In this document: positions 1-10,861 of the stretch, one piece after another
How positions within the stretch are numbered: position 1 is the stretch's first letter
How the letters are laid out: every line of letters begins with the position of its first letter
NCBI GenBank assembly: GCA_011947345.1
Contig: JAAVTG010000570.1
Span: 1-64,000, forward strand
Source: Phytophthora quininea
Taxonomy: Eukaryota; Oomycota; Peronosporomycetes; Peronosporales; Peronosporaceae
Direction: 5' to 3'
Length of the DNA: 64,000 bases
Translations under genes and position numbers: made by a program
The notes under the pieces: generated by a model
The model's database searches: none
What the model was told of the DNA's origin: nothing
Seen by the model: only the letters and a program-made list of their open reading frames with translations

Positions 1-1
1 G

Positions 2-230
2 GTGATCAATTACTTGAAGGCAGCAAACAAGAAGCGCAATCGAAAGTATTCGTTGGCGGATGACGCGCGGACTTGGGCGGCATGTAAAAATCCCCGTCGC
101 TCTTGTCACACGTGAGGACGCCATCTCTTTAAATCGACGAGTGCATCTGAAGACCAGCGACGGCGATGATGGCGAGGGTGTCGAAAGTGATGAAGAGCTC
201 ATCGGTTCGTTGTCGCCGTGGTTGTATTGA
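2..230 (+). CDS. possible 3' end of an unrecognised gene, cut by the window edge
   Basis: From the left edge a basic coding-like stretch (NYLKAANKKRNRKYSLADDA) can be read, and after a frame change near base 77 an acidic tail ending SDEELIGSLSPWLY and a TGA at about 228-230. The two parts look like one C-terminus broken by an indel, as in many genes here. I do not recognise the family. It would be convergent with the anoctamin gene, about 90 bases away. It could also be chance reading frame. Confidence 0.3.
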
Positions 231-319
231 TCAGCAGTTTTTAGCTTGTGTAGTATTATAGAAGGCAGGAAGTGTACAAAAGATCAACCGGAAGCTACTA
301 TTTGATTGCACTGCTGAGC

Positions 320-2752
320 CTAGATGTCCTCATCGAATACTGTGAGATCCATCCGCACCTGGTTGCCCTTTGCCAGCTCGTCGTCGTCGTCATCAGGCAC
401 AGCATTCACGATCTTGTCGTTGATGAAGCTCGCGCGTTGCTTTTGAATCGTGACGTCATGCGGTTCGTCGTCCACCAGCATCATGAGCAGGTACTTTAGC
501 AAAATGAGACCGTGCTCCACGGAAACGAAGAGGACCAATCGCTCGTAGCTCGATAGATGAGCTGTTGTACGACGACTCGTGAAGAACACCAGCCCAACGT
601 TGGTCACCATGGCAATGGAGCCCATGAAATCGATGATGGTCCCCCAAGTCCCAATATCCTGTGCACCTCGCGGATCTGGCCGACGGGTGGCGTTCAGGAG
701 CTTGTGGGCGTCAACACGGATCTCGAAGAAGTTGTTGAAAAGAGCCATCGCTGGAGCAAGTGGGAACGCGACCACAAACAGTGTCACGTAGCCGAACTGG
801 ATGATCATTTCGTTGTAGTCGTCGAACGTGCCTTTTAATGCGTATATGTCAAGACCCAGTTGCTTCTCGATGTCTGTGACTTGACGAGCGTCACTCGAGT
901 TGCTTTTCTTCGGTCTCAGCATGCGCTGGATCCATGGTAGCCCCACCTCAAAGAAATTGCCAGACGTAAGCCGTAAAACGAAAATGATCCCAAGTGCCAG
1001 CATCAGTTCGTCCATGCAGCCGTGCTCCTTTGGCTTGCAGCTGTCTTCGCCCTCCACGGTTGTCTTGATGAACGCCACGTAGAAAAGACTCGCGTACGAG
1101 TTGACGAACTGGAATAAGAAGGTCTTGCCGATCAAATGGTCTTCGTACTCCGTGTCGGTTCGATGATTTTCGTACTGGTTGAGCCTTTCGGCTACTGTGC
1201 TGTAGACATTGTTCATGACCATAATCTGGATGGCGTTGACTGTAGAAGCTGCCGCACCTCCCAACTGCATTCCATTGTACGTGAATTTATCATGCCACTT
1301 CCCAGACGTAGCTGCGTAGCGGAAAATGAAGATACCAGCGACAACTCCAACAACCAGCAGAATCAGCGCGGAAATAAAGAGCTGTCGGCATTACAGGACA
1401 AAAATCTTTCAGTGGGCACATCGGTCTTCGTGAAACTGCAATACTTACCAGCGACTGCATCACGCGGCGGAAGCGCTGGTGGGGATTGAAATATTTGATG
1501 TCGGACCGTCGATCGGGGAAGACGTCTTTTTGCCCTGAAATTCAGGTCGCTCTTCCTCCTCCTCCTCGAAATTGGACATACCCCACTCAAGCGCCAGAGT
1601 GGAGTTGAAACGCTTCCAGTACTCGTAGTAGAAGCTGTCATTCATAATCAGGGTCGACGTTAGGAAAACCCTTCGTAATACACAAAGCAAAGCAGTTCCT
1701 ACATTGACCATAGGGCCATGAAGAGGCCGAAATATGGCACCAAAAGTGAGTCAGCGGTTCCTTCAACTACGACGTTGGCGCATAGTGCGCCGCCAACTAA
1801 GGCCGGAGCAATCAGCCAAGTCGTAATGACCTGCCCTTGGCAGTACTGATTAGGAACTCGTTGGTTTCGGAGAGTACTGCAAGACTTACCGAGCCAGGCA
1901 AAGTAGAGCCCCACTTTCTCTCCGAAGTAGTCTTTGATTTCCCACAGTGGCTGTGCCCACGGAGCAAACTTCCAGCTGAACCACTTTTCCTTGAGCCGTT
2001 TTAGTTCGTTGTTGTCGTGAAGCGGAAAAGCAGCCACCAGGCATTTTTTTTCAGCAGCTTGGTCAGGTTCAAGTCGCAGCCTCCTTCACCTTGAGTTCGC
2101 ATAATGTTGAGCAACAGTTTGACTCTGCCAAAACGTAAAAGCGGTTCGTTAGTCCTTGCCTGTGGATTTAATATACTGTGAGCAGCATGCGAACCGATCA
2201 ACACCGCGGAACGGGATTTGCTTGTGTCCATATTTGCGGTAGGCTGACTGCAAACGTTGATCGACGTCATATTTGGCGAAAAAGTTCTGGTACGGGTCGC
2301 GAGGCGTGATGCTGTACTCGTCCTTGATGAGGGATCGTCATCTTCTTGTCTTCGTAGCCAGCCTCCGCGATTCTGCGCAGTTCGGCCTTGTCGAACTCGA
2401 CCCTGTAGTCGATCCGATCCGCCTCCTTGGCCAGTCGCTCGAGCTTCGCGCGCAGTTTGCAGAACACCAGACTGCGGTCGGCCGAGTAGAACATCTTGGT
2501 CTCGATGCCTCCTTTTCCCAGCCTTTCCAGGATGGTTCGCATACTATGCTTCTTCTGCGCCTTCGTCAGCGTTGCGTCTTCGTCGTGCACTTGGAACACC
2601 AGCACGTAGTCGTACGAGTACCCGTTCTTGCGTTCAAAGTCTTCGTCCATCTGCAGTCGAACGTCTTTAGCGCCGACGGACGCGTTGAGCATCGATCCTC
2701 GTCGAGAGATGCCCGTCTTGAGCGCTTTCAGTTGACTCTTGACGTCGGACAT
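320..2752 (-). CDS. anoctamin (TMEM16) family calcium-activated channel or lipid scramblase
   Basis: Anoctamins are multi-pass membrane proteins that conduct anions or scramble phospholipids when bound by calcium. The N-terminal cytosolic part runs from the ATG at 2752; it is followed by family-typical text such as CLVAAFPLHD (about 2040), FAWLG, ALWSIFYYEYWKR across a splice, and many hydrophobic helices down to 320. GT-AG introns can be placed at 2125-2194, 1831-1889, 1635-1702 and 1382-1448. Within exons the frame shifts near 2332, 2048 (an A run), the 1830/1889 junction and 1527 (an A run); these balance so that the spliced length is divisible by three. The family is known for calcium-binding acidic residues in late helices; I did not map them individually. 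Sure of the family, not of channel versus scramblase. Confidence 0.88.
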
Positions 2753-2967
2753 GTCTCCTGTTTTCTTTGAGTGAAGAGCTGTCTTAATGGGGGATATCCA
2801 GGCAAGTTCTGGGCGGTGAGAGGCCCCGAAAGGTGCGTTCTGTCAGAAGTGGAGCTGCGCAGCGAGTCGGCGAGAAGAGAACTGCAACGGTCGCGTGCAG
2901 GCAAGACCGCCCCTGGACGGTTATTGCAACGGGTGCAAAGCATGTACCCAGGTGATATCCGTTGGCC

Positions 2968-3901
2968 ATGAAGCGGTCTTGCCTTCTCGTGTCCAGCGAC
3001 GACGCCCGGCACAACGACCCCAAGAAGCCCAAGGTGGCGGAGGCGCTTCCGTTAGATGACGACGCCCTCGAGACGTTCGTCCGCGACGGGTTCGTGTTGC
3101 TCCCGGGAGCTTTCGCAGAGTCGACGGCGCGAAAGTGTCGCGAGTTGATTTGGAGGAGATTGGAGAACGACGGCATCACCAAAGAGAAGGAGACGTGGGT
3201 GGAGCGACACAGCATCCCAGGTGGGGCTAAGTCAATGACTTGCTATTGCAGAAGACGATGAACTAAATTGTATTGCTGGTTGTAGAGCTGTACTCGAAGG
3301 AGGACGATGCGGTGTGGGGCCAAGTGATGACTCCACGACTGAGGAAAGCAATGGACCAGATCTGTGGTGAAAACCGGTGGGAGGAGTTTGGATTGGGGTG
3401 GTGGATGATCACGTTCCCACAGCAGGCGGAACCGCCTTGGGGTGCTGCTGGTAAGTGGCATGTGGACGGCGCGTCCTACCAACACCACTTAGACAGCAAA
3501 GAGTCTGGACTGCTGCTCATCTTCTTGTTCTCCGATATTGGACCTGGGGAAGGCGGCACTGCAGTGTCGGTGGGCTCCCATAAATGGATCGCCAGGCTAC
3601 TGGAGAAGAACGAGCCGAGAGGGATGAAAGGCGGCGCTGTGAGCTACCACGCTCGCCAATTTCATCGCACCAGAGTCGTCGAGGTGAACGGCAAAGCTGG
3701 GGATGTGGTGCTGGTGCACCCGTTCTTGCTGCATGCTCGAAGCAAAACCTCGGACAAAAGGGAGTCGAGTCGGTGCGCATTATGTGCAACCCGAATGTGA
3801 GACTGCATCGAAGGATGAACTTGGACCGAGCGGATGGAAACTACAGCCCGGTAGAGCAAGCCATTGTCGACGCGTTGAATGAAGCGGAAGCAAAGCAGTG
3901 A
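2968..3901 (+). CDS. phytanoyl-CoA dioxygenase (PhyH) family oxygenase
   Basis: Fe(II)/2-oxoglutarate-dependent oxygenase of the PhyH superfamily, which hydroxylates varied small substrates. The N-terminal helix reads FVRDGFVLLPGAF, typical of the family; the iron-binding H-x-D is in GKWHVDGASY (near 3459) and the distal His/Arg region in HPFLLHARS (near 3720). A 65-base GT-AG intron lies at 3221-3285 and joins HSIP to ELYSKED. One A is missing from an A run at about 3750; counting it, the protein is about 289 residues with its TGA at 3899-3901. No secretion signal is evident. The substrate cannot be inferred. The start at 2968 is the first in-frame ATG. A degenerate copy of the 3' end of this gene lies 1.2 kb downstream. 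Confidence 0.85.
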
Positions 3902-5408
3902 CCGAACTTTTCACAAGTTTTTGATTTGGTTCTTTTCGTCGTCCGAGAAATTCAGCAAGTTCGCATCACGCAGTTTCACCGGTACAGACAGCGTTCTTCT
4001 GTCCAGGATCGTAGAGTATTTTTGTCAAGCCCTCGTCGTGCAGTGGTAAATGCTTTAAACCAACCGACATCGATACTCGAGTACAATTATCCCGTCCGAA
4101 GGACGTAGAATAACTGGCAAACGAAATAAGCCGAAGACGCCACGCAGGAATCAGAGACAACACTCGCTTTTTCACTGAATCCTGCAATTCCGTCCAGGAG
4201 AAATACGCAGCGTTTTATGCTGCTTTTCCTACTCCTTGAATGCCTTCGTGACAACTACAGCGTCTTGTGGTTCCTGAAACGTCTTGCTTCCGGAAAATCA
4301 AAGACCAAATGAAGCCACGTCTCCGCCGCAAACTCATTATAATCGAATGACTCGATCTCGTCGATGCTGTTCATGTTTGCCACGAGAGAGATACCCCTCT
4401 CGAGAATGTTGCCGACCGAGTGACAAATGTCAAGTGTACAGGGTTATCACTCTTCAAACCCAAGCAGTTTCTACAATCGACGTAGAACACATCGATATCC
4501 TCATGAGTCATCAAGTTGAATACCGTTTGAGTCGCCATGACGGAATCATTTTCAAGAAAGATAAAGAATAGTTGCCGCTTCGAACATGATCAAGTTGTGT
4601 GATCAGTTGTTTGACTTCCACTGACTTCAGGCGTGGTCACCGGCAAAATCTCGTTGCTTGTGGTTTTCGCTGCATGCAACTCCAATCTACCCACCTTTGT
4701 AAGAGATTCTTCTTTTCTTCGCCGTCAGGTTTGAAACATTGTCACTGGCTAGACCAATACCAAGAATTGGTATTTATCATTCAAACAAACAACTCGTAGA
4801 TCACGCACTTTCACCATGATGTTGAATTTTCCCCTTTCCAGACAAGCTACGTCATCGAAAGGGTGCAGCGCCTCTTGACATAGCAAGTTTACTGCATCCT
4901 CTTCACCATATACTCCTCCGTCTCCACTTTGCTCTCACACACGCATTCCGAGAATGCAAACCTCGGATATTTTCACCACCACGTGGATATTGTATTTTCC
5001 TAAGCGCTAAAGTACCCTCCATGGTTAGTTTTGCTTCATCTCCAGAACCTTAGGTGGACAGGACTTAATGCGCTGGTCGGAGTCTTGAGTTTTAAAGAAA
5101 CTACAGTCCGTGGAGCAAGCCATCGTTCACGCGTTGGATAAGCGAGAACAGAGCAGCGGCCGAACTTTTCGTGTGATTCTTCACGCAACTTTTGCTTGTT
5201 CCAGTATAAGACTTGTCACTAAGCATCTCTGCTTGCCGAAGTAGATCCTCATCTCTCCTGCCGAAGGAATAATGCTGACAGGCTACCGAAACAATTTGAA
5301 GACATCGCGGAGGTAGCGGACCCGAGAGCTTTTTGTCGAGTCATCCACGCAGAAACTTCACATTCGTTCCTAAATACCACTCCGCCCATTCGTGAAAATT
5401 CGGCAAAG
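3902..5408. other. intergenic stretch without a recognisable gene
   Basis: About 1.5 kb between the PhyH gene and CDC26. Only short, composition-driven reading frames occur and none resembles a known protein. The one recognisable element is the PhyH 3' relic at 5098-5170. Confidence 0.6.
5098..5170 (+). pseudogene. relic copy of the 3' end of the PhyH gene
   Basis: Bases 5098-5170 match 3838-3910 (last codons, stop region and first 3'-flanking bases of the PhyH gene). Shared blocks include AAACTACAG, GGAGCAAGCCAT versus AGAGCAAGCCAT, ACGCGTTG and CCGAACTTTTC. The stop is mutated and nothing upstream continues the match, so this is what remains of a tandem duplication, or a fragment left by rearrangement. 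No function is expected. Confidence 0.6.
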
Positions 5409-5639
5409 ATGCTGCGGCGACCCCCAACGCGCGTGGAAGAGCGCGCCGATGTGGCGGAGGAGTACGAGAGGTATCTGCAGGAGAAGGAGCTGCAGAGCAG
5501 CAGCAAGAGCCCCAGCGATCAACTGCCAGCTCCTTCCACCACTCTTCAAACCCAAAGAGAAGCCCGTCGCCAGAACGTTCGCTCTCGCATCGGCCTGGAC
5601 GCCCAAGGACTCGGCCCTCAACCTTCAGGTGGCAGCTGA
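5409..5639 (+). CDS. CDC26: anaphase-promoting complex subunit CDC26
   Basis: A 76-residue protein beginning MLRRPPTRVEERADVAEEYE and ending in a short helix with RSRIGL. Known CDC26 proteins start [20 protein letters not shown], contain an acidic and polar middle, and carry a second conserved patch with RIGY near the end; length about 85. The match at both ends with the right spacing makes the call good despite the small size. CDC26 threads through the TPR groove of CDC16/APC6 and stabilises it in the nuclear ubiquitin ligase that drives mitotic exit. The gene is intronless and stands alone between PhyH and the membrane-protein gene. Its ATG at 5409 is the only plausible start. Confidence 0.82.
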   Translation: MLRRPPTRVEERADVAEEYERYLQEKELQSSSKSPSDQLPAPSTTLQTQREARRQNVRSRIGLDAQGLGPQPSGGS

Positions 5640-5719
5640 GGATACACTTGCGTGGTCTCTCCACCTTCCAGCCCTGTCCAAACACAAGATCCCCACCACC
5701 ACCAACGCAACAGAGCTGT

Positions 5720-5727
5720 CCATTTTC
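5720..5727 (+). promoter_or_regulatory. possible oomycete initiator (Inr) element
   Basis: CCATTTTC fits the oomycete initiator core YCAYTYY, about 93 bases before the ATG at 5820. The motif is degenerate and expected by chance about once per kilobase, so position is the main support. Confidence 0.3.
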
Positions 5728-5819
5728 TCAAACGCCTTACCGCCTTATCGTCAAATTGTCAACTACCCATAAACCTCCATCTTATTATTATAGTAACTCT
5801 GCGCAACTGCCTCTTGGCG

Positions 5820-6896
5820 ATGGTCTGGGAGGGCACGTCGCCGCTGCTGCCGACGGCGCACCGCCGCAGCCGCAACGCCAGCACCGGCAGCTTCCCGGAG
5901 ACGCACTCGGAGACGCCGTCGCCGCCGTCGCAGTCGCCGCGTAGCCGCTTCAAGGAGAAGGAGAAGCCCCGCACGCGACTGCTATCCAGTCGCCAGCGCG
6001 CTTTGCGACGCGTGCCGGCGCTGCTGGCTCTGCTGGCGCTGGGCTTCGCGCTGGGCTACTACGCGCAGCTGCTGCTCTTCTTCTGCCGCGTGCGCTTGGG
6101 CTTCACGGCCGAAGTGCTGCCCACGGTCGAGGTGACGCTCGTGGAGACGGCCTCGCTGGTCGAGCACACGCAGCGCGTCATTTTCGTGTGCAAAAAGACC
6201 AACTGGGACTTTGTGGGCTTCATCTCCAGCCCGCACACGATCCTGTTCGCCCACGAAGAGGTGGACGTGCCCTCTGCACTGGAAGATACACTGCGTGTAG
6301 TGCGCCACTCGGGCGTGGACAGCTACATGAATCTGCACAACAAGACGGTGACCATCATGAGCCACGTACACGCAGCGGACGCGAGGAACCACCTGCTCAA
6401 GCAGGACGACGAGGCTGTGATCTACTGGCCCCACTATTACCAGTGTCTGAAGAAGTGCACAGACCTGGACTCATGCTACGCCGGAGACATGCACGTGAAC
6501 ATCGGAGACCTCAAGAACACCAACTCGTACGTGTTCGCCACTGGCGGCAGCTATTTTGTGGGCAGTGCGCTGCTCAAGTGTATGCTGGAGAAGCCCATCT
6601 TCGTCGAGTTGGACGGCTTGGACTACGGCGAGGACAAGACGGTGGGCAAGATGATCCACTACAACAAGTGCAAGGTGCAGTACGTGAGCTGCAAGTGGTT
6701 CAACAACGAAGAAGTGTACTCGCCCAACATGCAGATCAAAATGAAGAAGGGCTTCTCGGCCGAGATCCGCGAAGACACGATCTTATTAGGCAAGGACGAG
6801 CAACCGCCGCTGATGGACGACAGGGACTTGGTCCGTCGTCTGCAGCTGACGGACGAAGCAAAAGCCGCACAGCAGGACAGGAAGCCAGACGAGTAA
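5820..6896 (+). CDS. type II membrane protein, possible GT31-like glycosyltransferase
   Basis: A 358-residue protein with a Ser/Pro-rich cytoplasmic tail, a basic patch (about residues 45-62) and one strong hydrophobic helix (PALLALLALGFALGYYAQLLLFF, about 62-85), then a globular lumenal part: the classic shape of a Golgi type II enzyme. In the lumenal part FATGGSYFVGSALLKCML followed by LDGLDYGEDKTVG resembles the glycine-rich acceptor segment and E-D-V-x-x-G patch of beta-1,3-galactosyltransferase-like (GT31) families, but no clear D-x-D motif was found. So the membrane topology is seen and the enzymatic role is inferred. The frame is open upstream to 5652, yet the ATG at 5820 is preferred because the upstream text is UTR-like. 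No frameshift. Confidence 0.65.
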   Translation: MVWEGTSPLLPTAHRRSRNASTGSFPETHSETPSPPSQSPRSRFKEKEKPRTRLLSSRQRALRRVPALLALLALGFALGYYAQLLLFFCRVRLGFTAEVLPTVEVTLVETASLVEHTQRVIFVCKKTNWDFVGFISSPHTILFAHEEVDVPSALEDTLRVVRHSGVDSYMNLHNKTVTIMSHVHAADARNHLLKQDDEAVIYWPHYYQCLKKCTDLDSCYAGDMHVNIGDLKNTNSYVFATGGSYFVGSALLKCMLEKPIFVELDGLDYGEDKTVGKMIHYNKCKVQYVSCKWFNNEEVYSPNMQIKMKKGFSAEIREDTILLGKDEQPPLMDDRDLVRRLQLTDEAKAAQQDRKPDE

Positions 6897-7308
6897 AATG
6901 TCCTCGCATGGCCGGAAATATAGTACATGGCAGCATTTTAGAAGCACAGACGGGAGGACATTGGCAGACGCTTGCAGAAGCGACGCGAGCCGGGATGATT
7001 GTGGTGATGCTTGTTTGTTTGTGTTAGGTCTGGGATGGCCAGTAGAGCTTCAAGTGGATATTAATGGCGGACAAACAAACCACGGTGCGTTATCGTGTCG
7101 ATCTCAGGAGGCATCTGAAAATACTCGATCAGGACGAAGGTCTGGGGTCATGCGATGCCGCGCCGCTAAATCTGGGCGACCTGAAGGCGTTGTTGCTGCA
7201 TGGTCTGTGTGCTGGGGTTATTTTGAAAGCTTGACGGAGTCTGCGCGTTGGTTCAGTGAAGAAGAGGGCGACTACGGTGTCGTCACTCGGCGTGAATCTG
7301 GACTCGAA
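6897..7308. other. intergenic, nothing recognised
   Basis: About 410 bases between the membrane protein and the PP2C fusion gene; open frames here have no recognisable content. It probably holds the 3' UTR of one and the promoter of the other. Confidence 0.5.
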
Positions 7309-10300
7309 ATGGGCTGCGGAGCCTCCATCTTGCAGCGCTCAGATGGGGACTCGAAGATCATGCCACAGCCGGGGGCTCCTGGAGCTGGAGCCAAACCCGT
7401 GCGGTCCCCGCTCACCAAGGAGCAAATTAACTCTCGCATCGTGTGTTCGCCGAAAACGATGAAGACCAAAGTGACGTCCAAGCTCAACACGCAGTATGCC
7501 TTTGTTTCGCAGCGTGGATACTACCCGGATGGTACGATCGAATTCAGGAGTTGTTGGTCGTGTTCATTGCTAACGCTTTGGTTTTGTGCTGGTGTCTCTA
7601 GCCCTCGACAAGCCGAACCAGGACAGCTGCACGATTCTTCCGGCCTTCATGGGAGATTCGTCCAAAATGTACTTTGGTGTGTTTGACGGCCACGGTACAA
7701 CCGGAGACTTGTGTGCGTCGTTTGTGCGGAAGGAGTGCCCTGAGCGACTGGTTCGTATCTTGGACCGCAAGAACAGTTCCTTCCTGGAGGCTTACTCCAA
7801 GTCTTTTGAGGAGACAAACGCGAGACTTCACGCTTCGCGTATCGACGACAGTCTAAGTGGAACTACAGCAATCTGCATGTTCCTGGACGGAGAGACGATT
7901 CACGTGGCCAACGTGGGTGACTCGCGAGCTGTGATCGCTACCATGAGCGAAGGGAAACTCGTTGCCCAGCCGCTTTCTGTCGACCAAACTCCGTATCGAT
8001 CGGTACGTTCATTGTATTAAGTTGTCGTGAGTTCCGCCAGATATTAAACATGCTGTGTTGGTCCGAACAGGATGAACGAGAGCGCGTCAAAGGTCTGGAG
8101 CTCGAGTGCTTACCATGGATCAGCTAGAAGGCATTGCACCCGTCCACGACAATTGGGCCGCCAATCTGAACGACCAAGTAGATGAGGATGGTGATCCGCC
8201 TCGTATATGGTCACCCTATGGAGCTTTTCCAGGCACAGCGTTCACTCGCAGTTTGGGTGATGAGATCGCCGAGACGTTAGGAGTGATTGGTGTTCCCGAG
8301 ATCACCTCGTTACAGCTAACCGAAGACGATCGCTTTGTGGTCATTGCGAGTGACGGCGTCTTTGAGTTCCTCACCAGTCAAGCGGTTGTCGACATGGTGG
8401 CTCAGTACGAAGACCCTCTTGAGGCTTGCCACAAGGTTGTTGCCGAATCCTATCGCCTCTGGCTGACGTATGAGCTGCGCACGGACGATATCACGATCAT
8501 TTGCATTTACTTCAATTTCAGTGACGGCGGAGTTACCGCAAGTGGTATGTCTATGGGCGGGACACCACGCAGCAATTCGGTCACAAGACGGCTGCCTCAC
8601 CAGTCGAGCGAGAAGGATATGGTGCAGCAGCTACGTCCTGTGCGTCGCGGTATGTCTAAGGAGAAGCGACGTGCGCAGATGCGCAAGGACATGGCACAAC
8701 TGGTGAAGGAGGAGGACTTGGCCTACCGTGTGAGCGACCACGCCATTCCAAAATCGTCGTCGGAGCTTCGGCTGCTTGAGGCGCTCACGAAGAACAACTG
8801 GCTGTTCCGACAGCTTACGTTGGCGCAAAAGGAAGATATCTTTGCGGTCATGGAGCGCATCACTGTGCGGGAAGGCGACATGGTGATCCGTCAGGGCGAT
8901 CCAGGTGACAAGTTCTACATCGTGGAGTGCGGCGATTACCAAGTCAGTGTACGCGGCGCTGACGGCGGACCGGAGAGCATCGTGCACACATACACGCAGC
9001 CTCCGTTGCCCCTGGTGCCGAGTCGAACACAGATCTGCAGCCGGCATCATTTGGCGAGCTGGCGCTCATGCACAACAGCCCGCGGTCTTCTTCAGTGAAA
9101 GCATTGTCCGCTGGTGTGCTTTGGGGTATTGATTGCCGGGCATTCCGGCGAGTATTTATTAAAGCGCCGACTTCAGTATTGGTGCAGACATTGAAGAAGG
9201 TGGACGTGCTCAAGACGCTAACCAAGGCGCAGCTGGAGCGTTTGGCCAACAACCTCACGGAGGTTGTCTACCACGATGGCGACTACATCATCAACCAAGG
9301 AGATGTCGGCCACACCTTCTATGTGATCCAGGAAGGAGCCGTCATCTGTACGATTTGGGAGGACGATCCCTCGGCTGGAGCTGGGAAGAAGAGGACGTCT
9401 CGTGAAGTGTTGCGGCTGAAGAAGAACCAGTACTTTGGTGAGCGCGCTCTGCTGAATGATGCACCTCGCGCTGCCAACGTCATCTCTGTGGGGCGTACGA
9501 AGCTGCTTCAAGTGGGTCGACGAGAGTTCGAGGAAGTTTTAGGTTCTCTGCAAGACATGATCGAGGCAGACCGCCAACAGCGAGAAGCTCGACACAGTTT
9601 CGAGACGGCTGTCAAGAACCTCATCTACAGCCCAGCGGCTAAGGCGCAACTCGATGGCCATGGGGCCTCTACGCCCGCAGGATATGCGTTCCGCTACGTC
9701 CTGCAATCCACAGACTTTGGATTCCTAGCCGTGTACCAGGGGTCAGCGATACCAAGCGCTACTTCACAGTTAACGTCTTCTCATTGCAGCAAGTGGCATC
9801 TGATCGCCGTGGCGATGAGGCTGCTCGGTACGTGACGACCCACAAGACGATCCGCTTGGACACGCCACTGGTGCCGGAAATGGTGGCTTCATGGCGAGAC
9901 GACCGCGCCTTGTACCTGTCTTTGATACCGTGATGGTGACCGATCTCGCCGCCATGCTGGCCGACGAACCTCATGGCCGGTTCGCGAAAGAGGAAACCGT
10001 ACGTGGGTTTGCAGCGCAGGCTCTGCTCATGCTCGAATACATCCACGGAACGGGCTACGCGTATCGCAACCTCTGCAGCGAGAACGTCATGGTCGACACT
10101 CGCGGATACTTGCAGCTCCACGACTTCCGCCACATGAAGCGACTGCCTGATGAGACGCGAACCTACACGATCTGTGGCACTCCCGAGTACATGGCTCCGG
10201 AAATGGTCTCTGCTCGTGGTCATACATCAAGTGCCGACATTTGGTCTCTGGGTATTCTCATCTACGAGATGCTCTGTGGTCGAACTCCGTTTGCATTAAG

Positions 10301-10757
10301 CCAGACGAGTGGGGAGGCTAAAGAAGAAGACGATACCGCTAGTCGCGTTTCCAGTGCTGATGGGACGTCTCGACTCACGAACGAGAAGGACGTGGCGATG
10401 GCTGTCTACTCGAAGATTTCTCGGCACAACAAGGGAGCTCTCAGATTTACACGCGACGATTTGTCTCGGGAGGCGATGGACCTCGTGCAGCAGCTTCTCG
10501 ACCCGTTCCCTGATGACCGACTGGGTGGTCAAGGCATCGTCGACATCGCCAAGGGAGGCTCGGTTATCCGTGCACACCCGTGGTTCGACGGTGTCGACTG
10601 GGTCGTGCTGGCCTCGAAAACGGTCGACCAAGAACACGCTGGCGCTTTGGCGAAGCTTCTGGATGAACAACTTTCGTCGTCATCAGGAGCCGAAATGCCT
10701 TCGCTCGAGTCGATGCCGCGCGGTAGTCCCGACCTCGATTGGCTCGAGAACTTCTGA
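7309..10757 (+). CDS. PP2C phosphatase / two cyclic-nucleotide-binding domains / AGC pseudokinase fusion
   Basis: Begins MGCGAS, a consensus for N-myristoylation with adjacent Cys palmitoylation, so it probably sits on membranes. Order: complete PP2C domain (about 80-420; KPNQDS, VFDGHG, VGDSRAV, SRSLGD-type TRSLGD, ASDG, TDDITI); cNMP-binding domain 1 (about 440-575, cassette FGELALMHNSPR); domain 2 (about 585-705, FGERALLNDAPRAAN); then an AGC kinase-like domain (about 750-1080) with CGTPEYMAPE and a C-terminal DWLENF resembling the PKG tail. The kinase part looks inactive: catalytic YRDLKPEN is YRNLCSEN, DFG is DFR, and no glycine loop or VAIK lysine is evident. Introns: 7532-7601 and 8003-8070. 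Frame changes near 8090, 8995, 9745 and 9935; counting four lost bases gives about 1104 residues. Related phosphatase-kinase fusions are known from oomycete kinome work. Confidence 0.88.
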
Positions 10758-10861
10758 CGAGTTGATATTCAGAGTATTGAGACGCAATCGTCGCTTTGGC
10801 ACTTTCCAATCATGTTGAGGAAGCTACGCGGGGTTAGCAACTTAGTCGGTGCTCGCTCGTC

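Noticed and set aside
1540..1575. GAG/CTC triplet-rich stretch as a functional repeat
   Set aside because: It encodes a short Glu run in a loop of the anoctamin protein; ordinary low complexity.
5249..5685. Overlapping minus-strand frames across CDC26
   Set aside because: CDC26 on the plus strand matches both ends of a known family; the minus frames have no recognisable content.
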